Positions 32,984 through 45,239 are shown, counted from the stretch's first letter. The stretch is 64,000 nucleotides of DNA from Perkinsus olseni (GCA_013115125.1 JABANN010000009.1:62001-126000), one strand, 5' to 3'. Program-made: numbers and translations. The notes: a model not told the origin generated them from the sequence alone.

Positions 32984-33872
32984 TCAAGTGGGAGTTGAAT
33001 CCTTGCACATCTTCAACATGATCATGAACTCACGCCGAGTAACTTTCTCTCGACCGTCGAGGGCATTCCTCATGATAGCCGTAGCATCCGTGAGCGTCAC
33101 TCCAGTCTCGCCCTGCCGAGGAGGTCACAACGAGCCGAAGGAAAAGCCGTCCCTCACCGATTCGGCCATGACTCGGGCGAAATCTCTGCTGTCGATGTAG
33201 CCCTTGTTTTCCCGATCGAAGGTCTTGAAAGCTTCGGCCATCTGTTCCTCAACGGTGGTTTCTCGCATGTTTCTTACCTGGGAGGATCACGAGCATTCCC
33301 TCTGCCAGAGCGTTTCCCTCTTGAAACAAGATACACCGGCGTTAGTCTGACTAAATCGGTTCTTAACGTTGGTATATTATTATTATTTCATTCATAACTA
33401 TTGAGTGTCCTCTAACTATTTGATATCTATATAAATTATTAATGAATATAGATAATAAATACCAAGATTAACTTAGTATATTATCTGGACTCAAAACTCG
33501 CGCGCGCGTGCAATTCCGGGAGGGCCGAAGTGTGGCATACCAGCGCACTGATCATCTCCTCGAATTCTATTTCGCCCGATCCATCTTCATCAACCTCTTT
33601 GAGTAAAAGCGATACTTCTTGCTCAGTCAACCGGAGACCGAGCGTCTTCATCATCATCTGAAAACGTTTTGTGATTCACACGCTTCAACCTAAGATACTC
33701 TACGGCACAGCACGGACCAGCTGGAGCAAATCGTTCCGAGCAAGCGTACTTTAAAATCCTCGGGCCCGATCGATCCATCTCGATCCTTGTCGAATATATT
33801 GAATGCTTCGCGAAACTCAGCAATCTGCTTGCCAGAAAGCTGGCTGCGAAGGTCGAAGGTGGCGCGAGACAT
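32984..33872 (-). CDS. Calmodulin-like EF-hand protein
   Basis: Four exons join in frame: 33872-33750, 33657-33541, 33277-33158 and 33112-32984 (TGA). The protein starts MSRATFDLRSQLSGKQIAEF. Two canonical calcium loops are seen, DKDRDGSIGPED and DEDGSGEIEFEE. The third is degenerate (DRENKGYIDSRD) and the fourth has lost its acidic ligands (LDGREKVTRREF). Length, about 160 residues, fits the calmodulin/centrin/troponin-C class, in which calcium binding switches partner binding. I cannot choose between centrin and divergent calmodulin. The intron 33540-33278 is long and AT-rich. Confidence 0.82.
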
Positions 33873-34800
33873 GACGAAAGATAATCTCCAGCGTAACCCA
33901 GAATGCTCGAGTAAGTGTGCGTTTACAGTCCGATACCGTTACCGACTCAGTTGGACATTCGCCGACGTGCTCACTCTTCACGCGCGCGTTTATCTGATGG
34001 TTCATCAGAAGGCTTCCCCCAAGGTTTCGTTCAAACTCAGAAGCTCCCAAAATTATCGAGTTAACATCAAAGTTGGTGACACCGGGTTGTCTATTTTCAT
34101 GAAGTATAGAAGCCGCCAAGGACGTTCCGACAGAAGCCAGCGTTGGTGTTCTTCGAGTGATGATCGCCTTCGATAACACCGTGGATGGTGTCCGCCTTGT
34201 GTCTAGCTAGCACGGGGATGGGCGGAAAGAGGCTTACTGAGGCCCTGTGAAGGAAGGCCTGACAATTAGACAAGACGGCGTTCAGTGGATCTCGCCTGAG
34301 TGCAAGAGCACTTCCAAAATTTGCTTTGGCGAGTCAACAGGATACTAGCATGTTCTTATATGTCATCAGTAAGCCTAACGTGTGGCCTTTGAAAGCCTAT
34401 CTTCTCCTCTTCTACCCTGACCTTATGAACTCTACCGAAGCCTTTGCGGTGGGTTGGAGTCCCCTGGCCGCAAGACAGCCACGAAGAAAACAGAGAAAGG
34501 GACGTTCAAAGAATCTCCTATGTGTTACAAGAGCGCTCCCAGGGTTTAACTTTGGTGAGAAAGCCACCCTGGGAGTCATATTGAAGCTCGGGAGAGATCT
34601 ATTGACCACCTATACCGTCCAGGCTCGTCTAGGCTAGAAGAATTTTGATGAGCATCACCCACGCCAAGAATAAAACTGACCGACAAGCGTCTATTCGTTC
34701 TTTGCGGACTCAGACTAATAATATTGCTTATAAAAGACTGGACGTGTTAGTGAAGTCAATGCATCTGTTGTGAGTTTCAAAACTTCTCCCAGGATGGAAG
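33873..34800. other. No gene recognised
   Basis: ORFs here are short and overlapping, with no conserved motif. The region includes the 5' flank of the minus-strand EF-hand gene. Confidence 0.4.
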
Positions 34801-35075
34801 TTGACCAGCGAACAACAGTTCGCAAGCGGGAGAGATGATTCACCTCAGGTGAAGGTTGAAGAACTTCTAAAGTTCCTTTGCATCGCCTGTGACCGGAAGG
34901 AAACTTCAGATTCAGATCCACTTTATGATAATATTTATGACACCAAACTTTTCAAAAGACGGGTTTCCCGCGTTCGGCGGTTAGCGAGCTACCTCAGATC
35001 GCCAAGTCCTGAGAAGGCGAGGAGGGTCGTTGTTCATCTTAGGTTGATAGTAGCGACGTTCAGCGTGAGTTAGAG
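34801..35075 (+). CDS. Possible exon, unidentified protein
   Basis: After an AG near 34848 the frame reads VKVEELLKFLCIACDRKE and then YDTKLFKRRVSRVRRLASYL, which has protein-like composition. A GT donor near 35027 begins an apparent 38-nt intron ending CAG near 35064. No neighbouring exons could be joined with confidence and no family is recognised. Confidence 0.3.
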
Positions 35076-36208
35076 GCGCCCTGTGGAGGCGAGTGGCCGA
35101 GAGGGTCCTGAGCAGGACAAAGTTGGGGGAAATGTGGTATTGAGGAGAAGCCTCACCTTCGCAGTATTTCTGCTTTCTGCCTGGTTGGACGATTGTAAGA
35201 CAGAGACGAGCAAGTCATTTGGAAGATAACACAAAGCCTGCAAAGCGGGACCGGAGCACCTGCCAGCATCAGGACGCCGAAACTTCTCTCAGGTACAGCC
35301 CAAGCGACCAGCGGAACCAACGGCCGCCTCAGACCTGGCCGATCGGAAACTAAGTCCTTGGCTTCTACGTACAGGGCGTGCCGTTGTGAGGAGACTCCTA
35401 GTTGTTTCACACTGTGAGACTGGTCGAATGGCAGCAGATATCAGTGAAAGGCGGACAGCGGACGACGAGAAAACGCGGAGAAAATGAGTGGACATCAGAT
35501 GGCTTAATATCTTATTCTATGTTTTGATAATATTATGCTATACAGTTGCAAGCTGGTGAGGGCTAAAATACAAGGGAGAAGTACAGAGTCCAAGGAAGCG
35601 CTGGGAGGCACAGGCAACAAAAGGGAACCCTCAATAGCGGGCGAAACCAGGAACCCAAACAAAATGTAGTTGTGAGCAAAGATAGGAAATTAGGCATATA
35701 ATGATAATTAGTAAACAAATGAGAAACCAAACACCAGTGGGTCTATGAAGTGACCATTCCCGGTCAGCGACCTTCACGCCGCGGTAAGGCACTGGGTTCC
35801 CGAGAGAAGCTCGAGTAAGAACGAAAGGAGTTCTACGTCTTCTTGCTTGGGCCCCTGAAGGAAAGTGCGATGTGATTTCGCGTACGCCATGGTAATCGAT
35901 TATCGGATTAAGGGCCTCTCATCTACGCAGCTGGCCGAGGTTAGAATTCTTTCGAGGTAGTCAAGGAGGCGGCCGCGGTAGGAGGTAGTAGAGGAAGCTA
36001 TCAAAGAGGGTGCTCTCGAGATGGAAATTCTTTGAATCGTGCATGTTAAATTGGAAGGGTGCAGGGCAGTTTACGAATTTTCGTGGTGCGGTTGGATGCG
36101 GAATCCAAGGTTGAAGCATGAAAGATGTAGAATAGGTCGGGTTGAAGGCCACGAGTTGCCTCAGTATTTTCTCTCCCTCCACTTTCTGGGTATTCATTAA
36201 CTAGTCCT
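35076..36208. other. Intergenic, no gene recognised
   Basis: A D-arm-like string GTGGCCGAGAGGG occurs near 35091-35103 without a tRNA fold. The rest has no supported feature. The 3' end is the upstream region of the PheRS gene. Confidence 0.45.
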
Positions 36209-38924
36209 ATGCCGACCGTGTCTGTCTTCGAGGACGAGCTGAAGGAGGTGTTAGGCCAGGACCTCACGGAAGAGTCCTTCGACCAGCTATGCTTCGAATT
36301 CGGCTTGGAACTCGATGAGGTTACTAGCGAGTACTGACCGGGCGTATCTTTTTCTCCGTGTTCAGCCAAGGTCGACCTTAGATACGAGATGTACACTCGG
36401 GAACGAGGATACGATGCCAAAGAAGCAGACAAGAAGTCCAAGCGTGTCATTTACAAGGTCGACGTCCCCGCCAACCGCTACGATCTTCTGTGTTTAGAAG
36501 GCCTTACTACTGCCCTCAAGGTGACCACCTAGACTGCCACGGCTCTGTAAGCTGACGCTTCCTTCAGGTTTTCAGGGGCCTCACGAAGCCTCCTACCTAC
36601 ACTCTCGACCCTCCGGTGCAAACCAACAAGGCCCTTACCATGACCGTAATAGAGGATAACAGTTGGTGCTCCCGCGTGATTGTAGTACTCGCTCAGGTTT
36701 CTCCCGAGACGGCCCAAGTCCGGCCTTACGTCGTCTGCGCGATCCTGAGAGGCATACAGTTCGACGAGGCTAGGTATCAGAGCTTCATTGACTTGCAGGA
36801 TAAGTTGCATCAGAACATCTGCAGAAGGAGGACGTTGGCGAGCATGGGTATACCCAGTTTGTGATTCGACTTGGGCGAGGAGTGGTATTAGGTACTCATG
36901 ATCTTTCCAAGATCGAGGGTCCCTTCACTTACGATGCCCTTCCGCCGGACTCCTTCACCTTCGTACCCCTCGGCCAGACCGAGGAAATGGACGGCAACAG
37001 GATGATGGAGGTGAGTACCGGTCGTACTGAGTCAATTTTTGAGGGCGTTTGGCAGGTTTTGTCCCATCACCAACAGCTCAAGGCCTATCTGCCGATTATT
37101 AAGGACGCCCCGCTCTACCCTGTCATCAGGGACGCTAAAAAGTGGGGATTCTTTCGACTGGCGCGAAGGAAGTTTTCCTTGGCAGGCGCGTCCTCTCCTT
37201 GCCTCCCATCATCAATTCTGAGTTCTCCAAGATCACTCTCGACACCCGTGATGTCTTCATCGAGTGCACTTGTACTGATTTGACTAAGGGAAAGACCGCG
37301 GTGAACATGCTGGTAATAATTAGAGGCGGGAGAGAAAAAGCAGCATCCCCGTCTGATCAGGTCACTGCCTTCTCGCAATACTCGGCCAAGCCCTTCACCG
37401 TTGAGCCGGTTCCTGTTACGTACTCCGCTGGCCACGCGTCTAAGTGGGCGGGTCGCACGATGGTCACTCCTGACCTCACTTCGAGGGTCATCGAGGTCTC
37501 TGGCTTGAGGCTTCGCAAGGCGCTTGCGATCGAGGACAAGATTGGGGACGAGCAGGTCGCTAGTGATCTCACTAGGATGTAAAAGCGGGATTGTTTTTAC
37601 GATTTTTTCTATTCTCCCTACTTGCAGGTTTTTGCCATCGAAGGTGGTTGATGCCGCTAAGGACACCCTGCAGGTGACCATCCCGGTGACTAGGAGCGAT
37701 GTGATGCACGAGTGTGATCTTATCGAGGATCTTGCAATCTCGTACGTTTCCTCAACGCTGTTGTCTTTGCGGATCCCTTCGTTTGTAGTTACGGTTACAA
37801 CAACCTCGATGCCACTGTCCCTCTCACAGTCACCTTCCCTAAGGAACAGCCTATTAACAGGCTGTCGGATATGATGAGGTAATGCCGCTGCCGGGCTGTC
37901 TGGCGTGGACTGGAGTTCTCTGGACAGGTCCGAGTGCGCAATGGCTGGCTTCTGCGAGTGTCTCACGTGGGTGCTGCTCAACACGAAGGAGAACTATGAT
38001 TACCTCAGAAGGTAGATTGTGGGAATCGAACTATATGTCTTTCGGTGGACGTCGCGGCGGTCTACCACTGGGCTATTATTACCGAACTTAGGGATGTTGA
38101 TCTTGAGCTCACTGGTAAGGAGCCCATCCCCAAGGCCTTCCAGAAACACCCGCCGACCGGTGCTAAGAGCCCCAAGTCGAAGCTCGCCGCTCACGGTACA
38201 ACTCCCCCACCTTCTCGTTTTTCTCCTGAGACTCTCTAACAGATGCCGAATCCCTTTACTACCCCTACGAGATCAACCCTGTCCCGGTGCAGCTGTCCAA
38301 CCCCAAGACCAGAGACTTTGAAATCTGCCGTACGAGTTTGATTCCTTGCCTGCTCAAGGTCCTTCAGTCTAATAAGCACAACCCACCCCCGATTAGACTC
38401 TTCGAGGTACGCGAGAGAGCTCACAGATTTCGCGGTGACTGTTTCCTAGGTTTCCGATGTGGTTATCCAATCGTCTCTTGCGGAGACCGGCGCCCGAAAC
38501 GAGCGGAGACTGGCGGCCCTTATTGCAGGTAGGGCGGTGCTGCTTTTTTTGTACTGATATTAGGGGTCATCCTTAGGTACCAGCAGCGGCTTCGAGACCA
38601 TCCATGGTCTATTGAACCAAATCATGTGGTCGCTCAACCTTGCGGCTGACTTCGAAGAGAATGTTAATAAGAGGGTCCAGAGACGATACCATCTCGAGGA
38701 GATCGGCGATGCTGCGATGTTCCCTGGCCGCCAGGCTAAGGTTATGGTCGGTGACGTTTGCATTGGCATCCTAGGCGTCCTGCATCCTGAGGTAGGATGA
38801 AAGATGTCGGGTGTGGGAATTGAACCTGGGTGCCTTTTAGGTGTTGGAGCACTTCGACATGAGTTTCCCTGCTTCGGTCCTCGAGATTACTTTGGAGCCA
38901 TTCCTCGAGTGGCTGAGGGAGTAG
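36209..38924 (+). CDS. FARSB: Phenylalanyl-tRNA synthetase beta subunit
   Basis: About 14 short exons from ATG 36209 to TAG 38922-38924. The N terminus [17 protein letters not shown] and [18 protein letters not shown] match the eukaryotic cytosolic beta subunit. A 51-nt intron ending CTTAG then joins to [10 protein letters not shown] and [17 protein letters not shown]. Further matches are [112 protein letters not shown] and [12 protein letters not shown], ending [14 protein letters not shown]. With the alpha subunit it charges tRNA-Phe in the cytosol. A lineage-specific insert ([18 protein letters not shown] and following) sits before QLSNPKT. Two introns carry reverse B-box motifs. Confidence 0.93.
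38022..38032 (-). other. B-box-like motif in PheRS intron
   Basis: The minus strand reads AGTTCGATTCCCACA within the intron of about 38012-38091, antisense to the gene. Confidence 0.45.
38816..38826 (-). other. B-box-like motif in PheRS intron
   Basis: The minus strand reads GGTTCAATTCCCACACCCGA within a 49-nt intron between HPE and [10 protein letters not shown]. It is very close to the motif at 5463, which continues CCCACACCCGGCA, and it fills most of the intron. Confidence 0.55.
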
Positions 38925-39070
38925 AAAACCCATTGGACCATTCTTCCTCCCGAGCTGGTTTCTCCACCCTTCACCCGGCTCTTGGGTTGTCTCAGCAGCT
39001 TCCAAAATCGGTCCGTAAATTGACCGCACAGGCGTCCTAGTTTTCTCTGTTCGCCGTCCTCCTCTGCCAC

Positions 39071-42000
39071 ATGCTCCCACCTCCGCCTGGCATGGGGTTC
39101 CCGCCGCCCAATCCCGGCTTCGGATCAGCACCGGGAGGCTTCCAGCTCCCAACGACAGACCAGCAACAACAACAGCAGCAGCAGCAACAGTTCCTCCCTC
39201 CCCCTCCGGGGGGCCTCGGCCCTCCACCCGGCGGACCGAGTCCGTTCCCTGGCGCTCCACAAGGTGGAGGCCTCCCCCCAATGCCGGGGATGATGCCGGG
39301 AATGATACCTGGGGTGCCTCCCATGCCCATGGGTGAGTCTTTTTGAATGGATGTGTTGTATAGGAAAGGGAGGTGTTCGATAGACTGCGGCCTCTCCTGA
39401 ATTTCTGAGCCGCTCCCAGGACCGAATTTACCATGTGGGAGACCATTCTGGTGGCGCTTCGCAACTCAGAATAGACAGTCTTTTGAATACTCGGAAAGTT
39501 TCTGAGTTCTCGCCAGAAGCTCGGCACAGGATGGATCAGCTAACAATCATCCCAAGCTGCCTTCCTGCGACCCATCTTTAGATAGCGCTATATCGTCTCT
39601 ATAGGGCTTCCACGTTAGCGTAGCGAAAGTCTCGTTGTTTCAGAGATCCCTGGACTACCCCAACCGCCGGCTCCGCCACCAGCTCTGTTCGGCGCCATGC
39701 CCCCTGCTGCTGGGAATCCCGCGGCCATGTTCCCTCCCGTCCTCCAGCGTCCGCCGACACCTGCAGCACCAGTAGAAGGCGGCAGCAGCGGTACCACGAT
39801 TGAACTGAAGGAGGTCAGAACGACCATCAAAAGGGAGACATGCCGGGCTTATGTTGGCAGACTGTGCGTAGACATCAGCGACTCTGTCGTGAGGAAACTG
39901 CTGGATCAATGCGGCACCGGTAAGAGAAGGGGTCGTCGCTCGCCGCTGCCTGACGTCCGCTGTCAGTTGTCAACTGGAGTCGCCAAGTGGACCCGTCTAC
40001 GGGAAAGGCGCTGAACTTCGGCTACTGTGAGTTCGCTGACGCTGGAGGAGTCTGGAGGGCCATCGAGCTGCTGGACGGCCGTGAGCTTGGAGGGAAGAGT
40101 ATCTTGGTGAAGTGTGACGAACGAGCTCAGAAACTTGTGGATGACTATACTGCAAGGGTAGCTCTCTTGCAGTAGACTGTTGGGTGATGGACGGCTGTGT
40201 TTAGGAGGATATCGATATCAAGCGGGAGAAGGAGACGGCGGCGGCTGTGGAGGCTTTGGTTACCGAGGCAAATAAGGAATGGAAGGAGAAACTGGAGAGG
40301 GATAAGACGGCATCTTCTAGGGTGCGCACAGCGAAGGTTTAGTGTGGAGAATCTTGACTTCCTTGCCTTCAGGAAGCATCGAGAGCTCGAGGCGACAGGA
40401 AGAGCCGGGCGTCTTCCGAGGGTCGTAGTACGCGGGAGGATACCGGAGCGGCTGTATCGGCTCTCTCTAAGCGCTATCGCGACTCCGCCCGGGAGATGGC
40501 GAGGCTCAGGCGTAGGGCTGACCTCAGGGAATCTATCAGGAAAGAGTAGTCTCTTCGATTGTCGGCGGGCCGGGAGTTGAAGGCCCTGGTAGGTACAAGA
40601 GACGGAAGGGTAATTGGGAGAGGACGGAGCGAGAGAGAGAAATCGAATCTGAGAGGCAGAACGATGAGGAGATGCAGGAGGAAAGCGAGAGGTTCGAGCT
40701 CATCGATCAGGTAGCACTAACTGGCAGCGGTACGCTGGGGGCTTAGGGTGTGATACAATGGCCGGGAAAATCTACCGATGGCACCATCTTGGTGTTTTTG
40801 TATTTTTCCTCGAATGCTTGTGGTCAGGACGGTAACCCGAACGAAGGCCCAGTGCGGTGCTCGAGGCGGCTGGATAGGAGAAGGGAGGAGGAGCTCGATG
40901 ATGAGTAGTGTTAGCGTGGATCCAGGCAAACCTGAATGTGTGGGCATTTGAGAATTTTATCGTCTCAGAGATCGCGCCAAGGAGGCTCGGGAGGTGAAGG
41001 AAGAAGAAGAAAAGCGACGAAAGGAAGAGGAAGAACGGAAACGGCGGGAAGAGGAGGCCAGACGGCAGCTCCTGGAGGAGATGCAGGAGCTGAGAAGACG
41101 GAAAAAACAGAGCGCTGATCAGCGATCGCGGATGGGCTTTGGTGGCGAACCGGAGCGGAAGAGCGGTAGTAAATACTATTCCCGAATACTATTGCTAGTT
41201 TGAAAATGGCTGTATTACTCACGCTGGAAGTCGTCGGGAATGGATTCCCCAGTCACTTGGATCAGCGGAAGTAGTTTCCTGCTGCTGGAGTTTTTACTGG
41301 CTATAGTCGCTATAGCTATCTGTGGTTACACGCTGGTGTGTCTCATCATTTTCGTCAAAATTTGAAAACTCCATCTGCCATTTTAAGTGAATCTGCGGCA
41401 GCTAACGGCATTCCTTTCAGGTTCCTCGATCGAGAAAACCAAGGAGATGTTCGCCCAAGCCAAGGCTGAGGACCATGCTCGCCAACGACAAGTTGAACGT
41501 GGGAAATAGCGTTTTCGAGCGCGTTCGTGACTGTACTGTTTTCAGCTCCTCGGGATCCTGCGGCTAAGGAGGCGGCGCTGCGACAATCTCAGGCACTCCT
41601 CCGGGCTATGCCCAGATCGAGGTGAGAAGGTCCGGCGTCCCTCGGGATTGATGCGCCTTCTCAGGAATGAAATTATGGACTTCGAACTCGACTGGCACGC
41701 TCTGAAGGAGTGTGATGTCCTTCGGTTGCAGCTCAAGCCGTGGCTGGAGAAGAAGCTGACGGAATACTTTGGTAATAGAAGTGGTTGTTCTGGGGGAATC
41801 ATCGCATGGTCTTGTCACAGGGTATCTGTTTCCCTTCCTTTTTGCGATTCAGTCGTCGCAGTCTTCTCTTCTTAGGTGTCATGGAGCCTCGTATGCTGAA
41901 TCTGATTTTGGAGCGGATGGACGCCGAGACGCCGGTCCAGCAGTGCATTACTGACCTCAAGCCCTTCCTGGATGACGAAACTGAGGTACGAGAGCTACTC

Positions 42001-42348
42001 TCTGGGAGGGCTGATCGGAAATGAATCTGTTCTCGAGGATGCCGAGGACTTCTCTGGCAACCAGGCCATCGAACATTCGGCTGGATGTCTCATGGACGAG
42101 CGATGTTGGCTTCTTTCTCTCTCACGGAAGAGAATACTCCTTTACCATGATGAAATTGATTTGATTGAGGAAATATTGTGATTATTTTTTTGTTGTTTCA
42201 GACCTTCGTTTTGAAGATGTGGAAGCTGTTAATATACAAGCACATGCAAATCTGCGGAGTCCCTCAGGAGCCGCGCCACGACTCCCCTCCTCGCCGTTCA
42301 CGACGATCCAGTCGGAGCCGCAGCAGGGAGAGGAGCCGCCGGCACTAG
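39071..42348 (+). CDS. RBM25-like splicing factor (RRM, RE/KE-rich, PWI)
   Basis: Starts MLPPPPGMGFPPPNPGFG and has a Pro/Gly/Met-rich N terminus with a Q run. The RRM lies in exons at about 39643-39919 and 39980-40157 (CRAYVGRLCVDIS, VVRKLLDQCG, ALNFGYCEFADAGGVWRAI, ILVKCDERAQKLVDDY). A charged coil follows (KREKETAAAVEAL; EEEEKRRKEEEERKRREEE). The C-terminal PWI domain reads DWHALKECDVLRLQLKPWLE, MEPRMLNLILERM and TFVLKMWKLLIY. A short RS tail (RRSRRSSRSRSRERSRRH) ends at TAG 42346-42348. This domain order is that of RBM25/Snu71, a U1 snRNP-associated factor that helps choose 5' splice sites in the nucleus. Introns are short, about 45-110 nt. The gene follows PheRS on the same strand, about 146 nt downstream. 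Confidence 0.88.
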
Positions 42349-43140
42349 TTCGGGAAACTATCTAGACGGCGAGATGATCTCTCAAGGTTGGTCACAGTAC
42401 TCTGTATCATTACTATTCTTACTACCGTCGCGGCCGCCGCGGATGGGGTCCCGATGAGGCCGACCAAGCTGCATTGTTATGGACGTTTAAGACAGCTCTG
42501 GTGGTGTTCTTGTGTTCTCTAGTGTCAATGGTTCGAGCTCTAAAGTGCATTGAATTCCCTTCCACAATTCGGCAGCAGCGAGACGACGATGATGGCGGAG
42601 TGAAAAAAGGCGGAGCGATGCGGCGTATGTCTGAGCCGACGACTCTTCGGTACTCCGTGTCCGCTATGGAAGCAGCAGAGTAGTGGGGGCCGTTCTACTA
42701 CGGATGGTGTGGTATTGTGTTTGGCAGGTGCGAGTCTACCTCTGGCGAGACGATGGAACGGGGGGCTGCTTGTAGTGGTAGTAGTAGCGGCAGTACCTTC
42801 TCGTGCATGGTGAAGCTCGCAAGCGGCATGAGCAGTCAGAGTGGAAGGGCGTACTATGGTAAAGAGGAAGTTGACGATCTTATCGATCTCATGGGTGGGT
42901 TTGGCGGAGGGTTCGACCTCCTTGCCTCTGACAGCCTCCGCGGGGGGAGATGGTGAAGTTCAGTGCTCTGTATTTGCCACGCTGACGCAGCCAGACCGCA
43001 CTTTTTGCGTTTGGCGTGGTACCAGCGTCCACAGCCAAATCGAGTCCGAATTTTGTGAAGGCAATCTTCGGCCAATTTATTCTACCCACACTGTACCGGC
43101 CCGAACTGCCATTCGGGTTAGGCGTGGAAGGGTCTAGCCA
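42349..43140 (+). other. Possible exons, frame uncertain
   Basis: An open frame near 42720-42956 reads YYGKEEVDDLIDLMGGFGGG and could be coding. Another near 42474-42683 has a hydrophobic stretch but no ATG. They may be 5' exons of the coiled-coil gene that follows or a small separate gene. Confidence 0.25.
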
Positions 43141-45039
43141 GCATTTGTCCTTCAGAATGCGAGATGGAGTCTCTCGAGTGTGATGTGGAGTACTGGAAAA
43201 CGCTCTTCAACCAGAGCCAGGACGAGCTCAACTACCACAAAACTCTCGTGGACAATCTCGAACAAGAGGTTCGAAAAATTAAAGCCGTAATATAATTTCG
43301 TGGCGCGCGACAAAAATCCCCTCCCTGTGTTCAGGACACCAGCGCTTCACCGGATGACGACCAGCCGCCCTCCTTGCAGAAGTAAGTTCGAGATTCACCG
43401 GTGCTGATGATCGCCGGATGTCAGCTCCTCGGCGGACCGTTCGAGCGTCGCGAGTTCCTGCAGCAGTGGCAGCGCCCTGAGTCGGACGTTCAACGGCAGC
43501 TCTCGTACAGTACTCTCCCATTCGGCGGCATCTTCGCGGCCTGTGAGCCTGAGGTCGTCGCCGAGCACCTCACCGGAGCGGAGGCGCCAGCGGGCAGCCC
43601 GAAATAAGAGTATTAGACTGATTCGCCTTGGTCGGAAGAAGAGCGCGGCGCAGAAGAGTGTCGATAAAGGCGGAAGTAAGAGGCTTCTTCATGGCGTGCT
43701 GGGGGTGGTCCTTGGCAAGCTTAGTGCTATGGTAATTTCGTACATTCAGAGTACATCATAGAGTACTTTAGAGAGATTATATAGCCGTAGGGGGAAATGT
43801 GGTATAATAGAGCATAGCAGTGCACATGTTTTTATCTCGTCAGAAGGGGGTTGATCTTTGTCTAGCTTGAGCTTAAGGTACCCGTGAGCGACGGCCAAGT
43901 TGAATCATTTTCATTCGCTGCCAAGAGCCTTTGAAAGTCTCTTACTTTACTGGAATGAATGTTAGTCGAAGAGTGCCGAAACCGCGCGAAGAACCACGCA
44001 AAGAACCACGCAAACTTGCGTGGTGGTCTTGAACCTGCAGCGTACATCATGAATGGGAGTCTCTGCAGCAACCCTCTTGTCCCCTTCCTTCCCTCAGACT
44101 CTTCCCAGGGAAACTTCCTCACCGGCGCCTTCGGTCTACTAAAGCGGATCGCCGGCCACACCTCCTCTGAGAAGTGAGTTGCCTTCGTCACTCTGGTCTG
44201 CATTCGTCGCCAGGACAAGTCCGAAGAAGTCTCGCGATCGCCGCAGCAGCAGAGGATCTTCATAGTCCGCCTACCATTTGTTACACTTTTGTACCCTACT
44301 ATTCATTGTTAAAGTTGCTGATAGCTAACGTCGTTGCATGACTGTGCACTCGAGAACGCCGAGCTCTCCGAACTGACTGAGCTCGAGACCGGGAGAAGGT
44401 GTCGGGTTCGCTCAATTCAACGGCGGGTCGACTGGATGTAGAGTGCGGAGCTGGTATGTGTGAGTAGGGAAAGATGTGGTACCACTGTGGCGCTGAGCAG
44501 CTTTTAGTGAAGAAGGAAAGTGTGATGTTCTTCATCCATCGGGTGGCCAATGCCGTGACTATGATGTACAACGAGGCGGATGAACTCACCGTCTGCCACT
44601 TTATAAGGTCAGTCCAGCTCCGAAAGAGCTCGGAGCACTTCCTTTCGGCAGACCCAAGGAGCGAGCTAAGATACTTGAAGGATTAGCAGACCAGAGTGAC
44701 CAGGCTGAGCCTCATGACGGGCAGGAATCGTCACATCAGGCGCCTGGTGAGGAAACTATTTCTTTAAGACGTGACATTGGATGAGAATCTGTTCGACCTT
44801 AGAGCAGCGGGAAGTGCTCGTGACGGGCGAGGGAAGAGTTCTTCCGACATCACCAAGTCCTGTGAGTGTCGGTGGTGGGGTGGTACAGCCAAGCTCACCG
44901 GCTCACGGTTAGGGCGAAGGAGGTGAAGTGGAAACGACTGAGTCGCCTTCAGATGAAGATGCTCAGCGAACCCTGAGTCCTATTGAGAGCTCCCCGGCAG
45001 CCTTGGAGGAGCGAGGATCGCCGAGTAGACCAGCGTGAA
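43141..45039 (+). CDS. Coiled-coil protein with acidic Ser-rich tail, unidentified
   Basis: The exon at about 43155-43269 reads MESLECDVEYWKTLFNQSQ and then ELNYHKTLVDNLEQE, a coiled coil. Next come DTSASPDDDQPP (about 43336-43381) and a Ser/Arg-rich stretch (SPSTSPERRRQRAARNK). Further exons near 44047-44175 (GNFLTGAFGLLKRIAGH), 44500-44610 and 44620-44760 lead to a last exon at about 44915-45039 (GEGGEVETTESPSDEDAQR), ending TGA. Composition suggests a scaffold or adaptor, but I do not recognise the family. Exon joins are tentative, and part of this could belong to more than one gene. Confidence 0.4.
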
Positions 45040-45239
45040 TAATATCACGACGAGAGCATGCTTAGTTTGGGGCAGTGACGCACTCAAGCACATTACTGAT
45101 GGGAATCTTGGTGGTTACTCTTGCTTGTTGCAAGTATGATGATTCTCCTTTTGGCTACTGTAGTTGAATTACTAGTCACAAGGGGACGGAACAAGGAAAA
45201 TGTCGGATGGTATCTTCCTCGTAGCCGAGAAGTTACCAA

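Noticed and set aside
33491-33512. CG dinucleotide run as a regulatory Z-DNA site
   Set aside because: It is short and lies in an intron of the EF-hand gene. Nothing else supports a function.
37115-37984. 289-codon minus-strand ORF opposite PheRS
   Set aside because: It is a shadow of the conserved PheRS exons on plus, where the protein similarity is unambiguous.
38742-39527. 261-codon minus-strand ORF
   Set aside because: It overlaps the PheRS C-terminal exons and the RBM25 first exon. Its Gly/Pro-rich content mirrors the plus-strand Pro/Gln codons.
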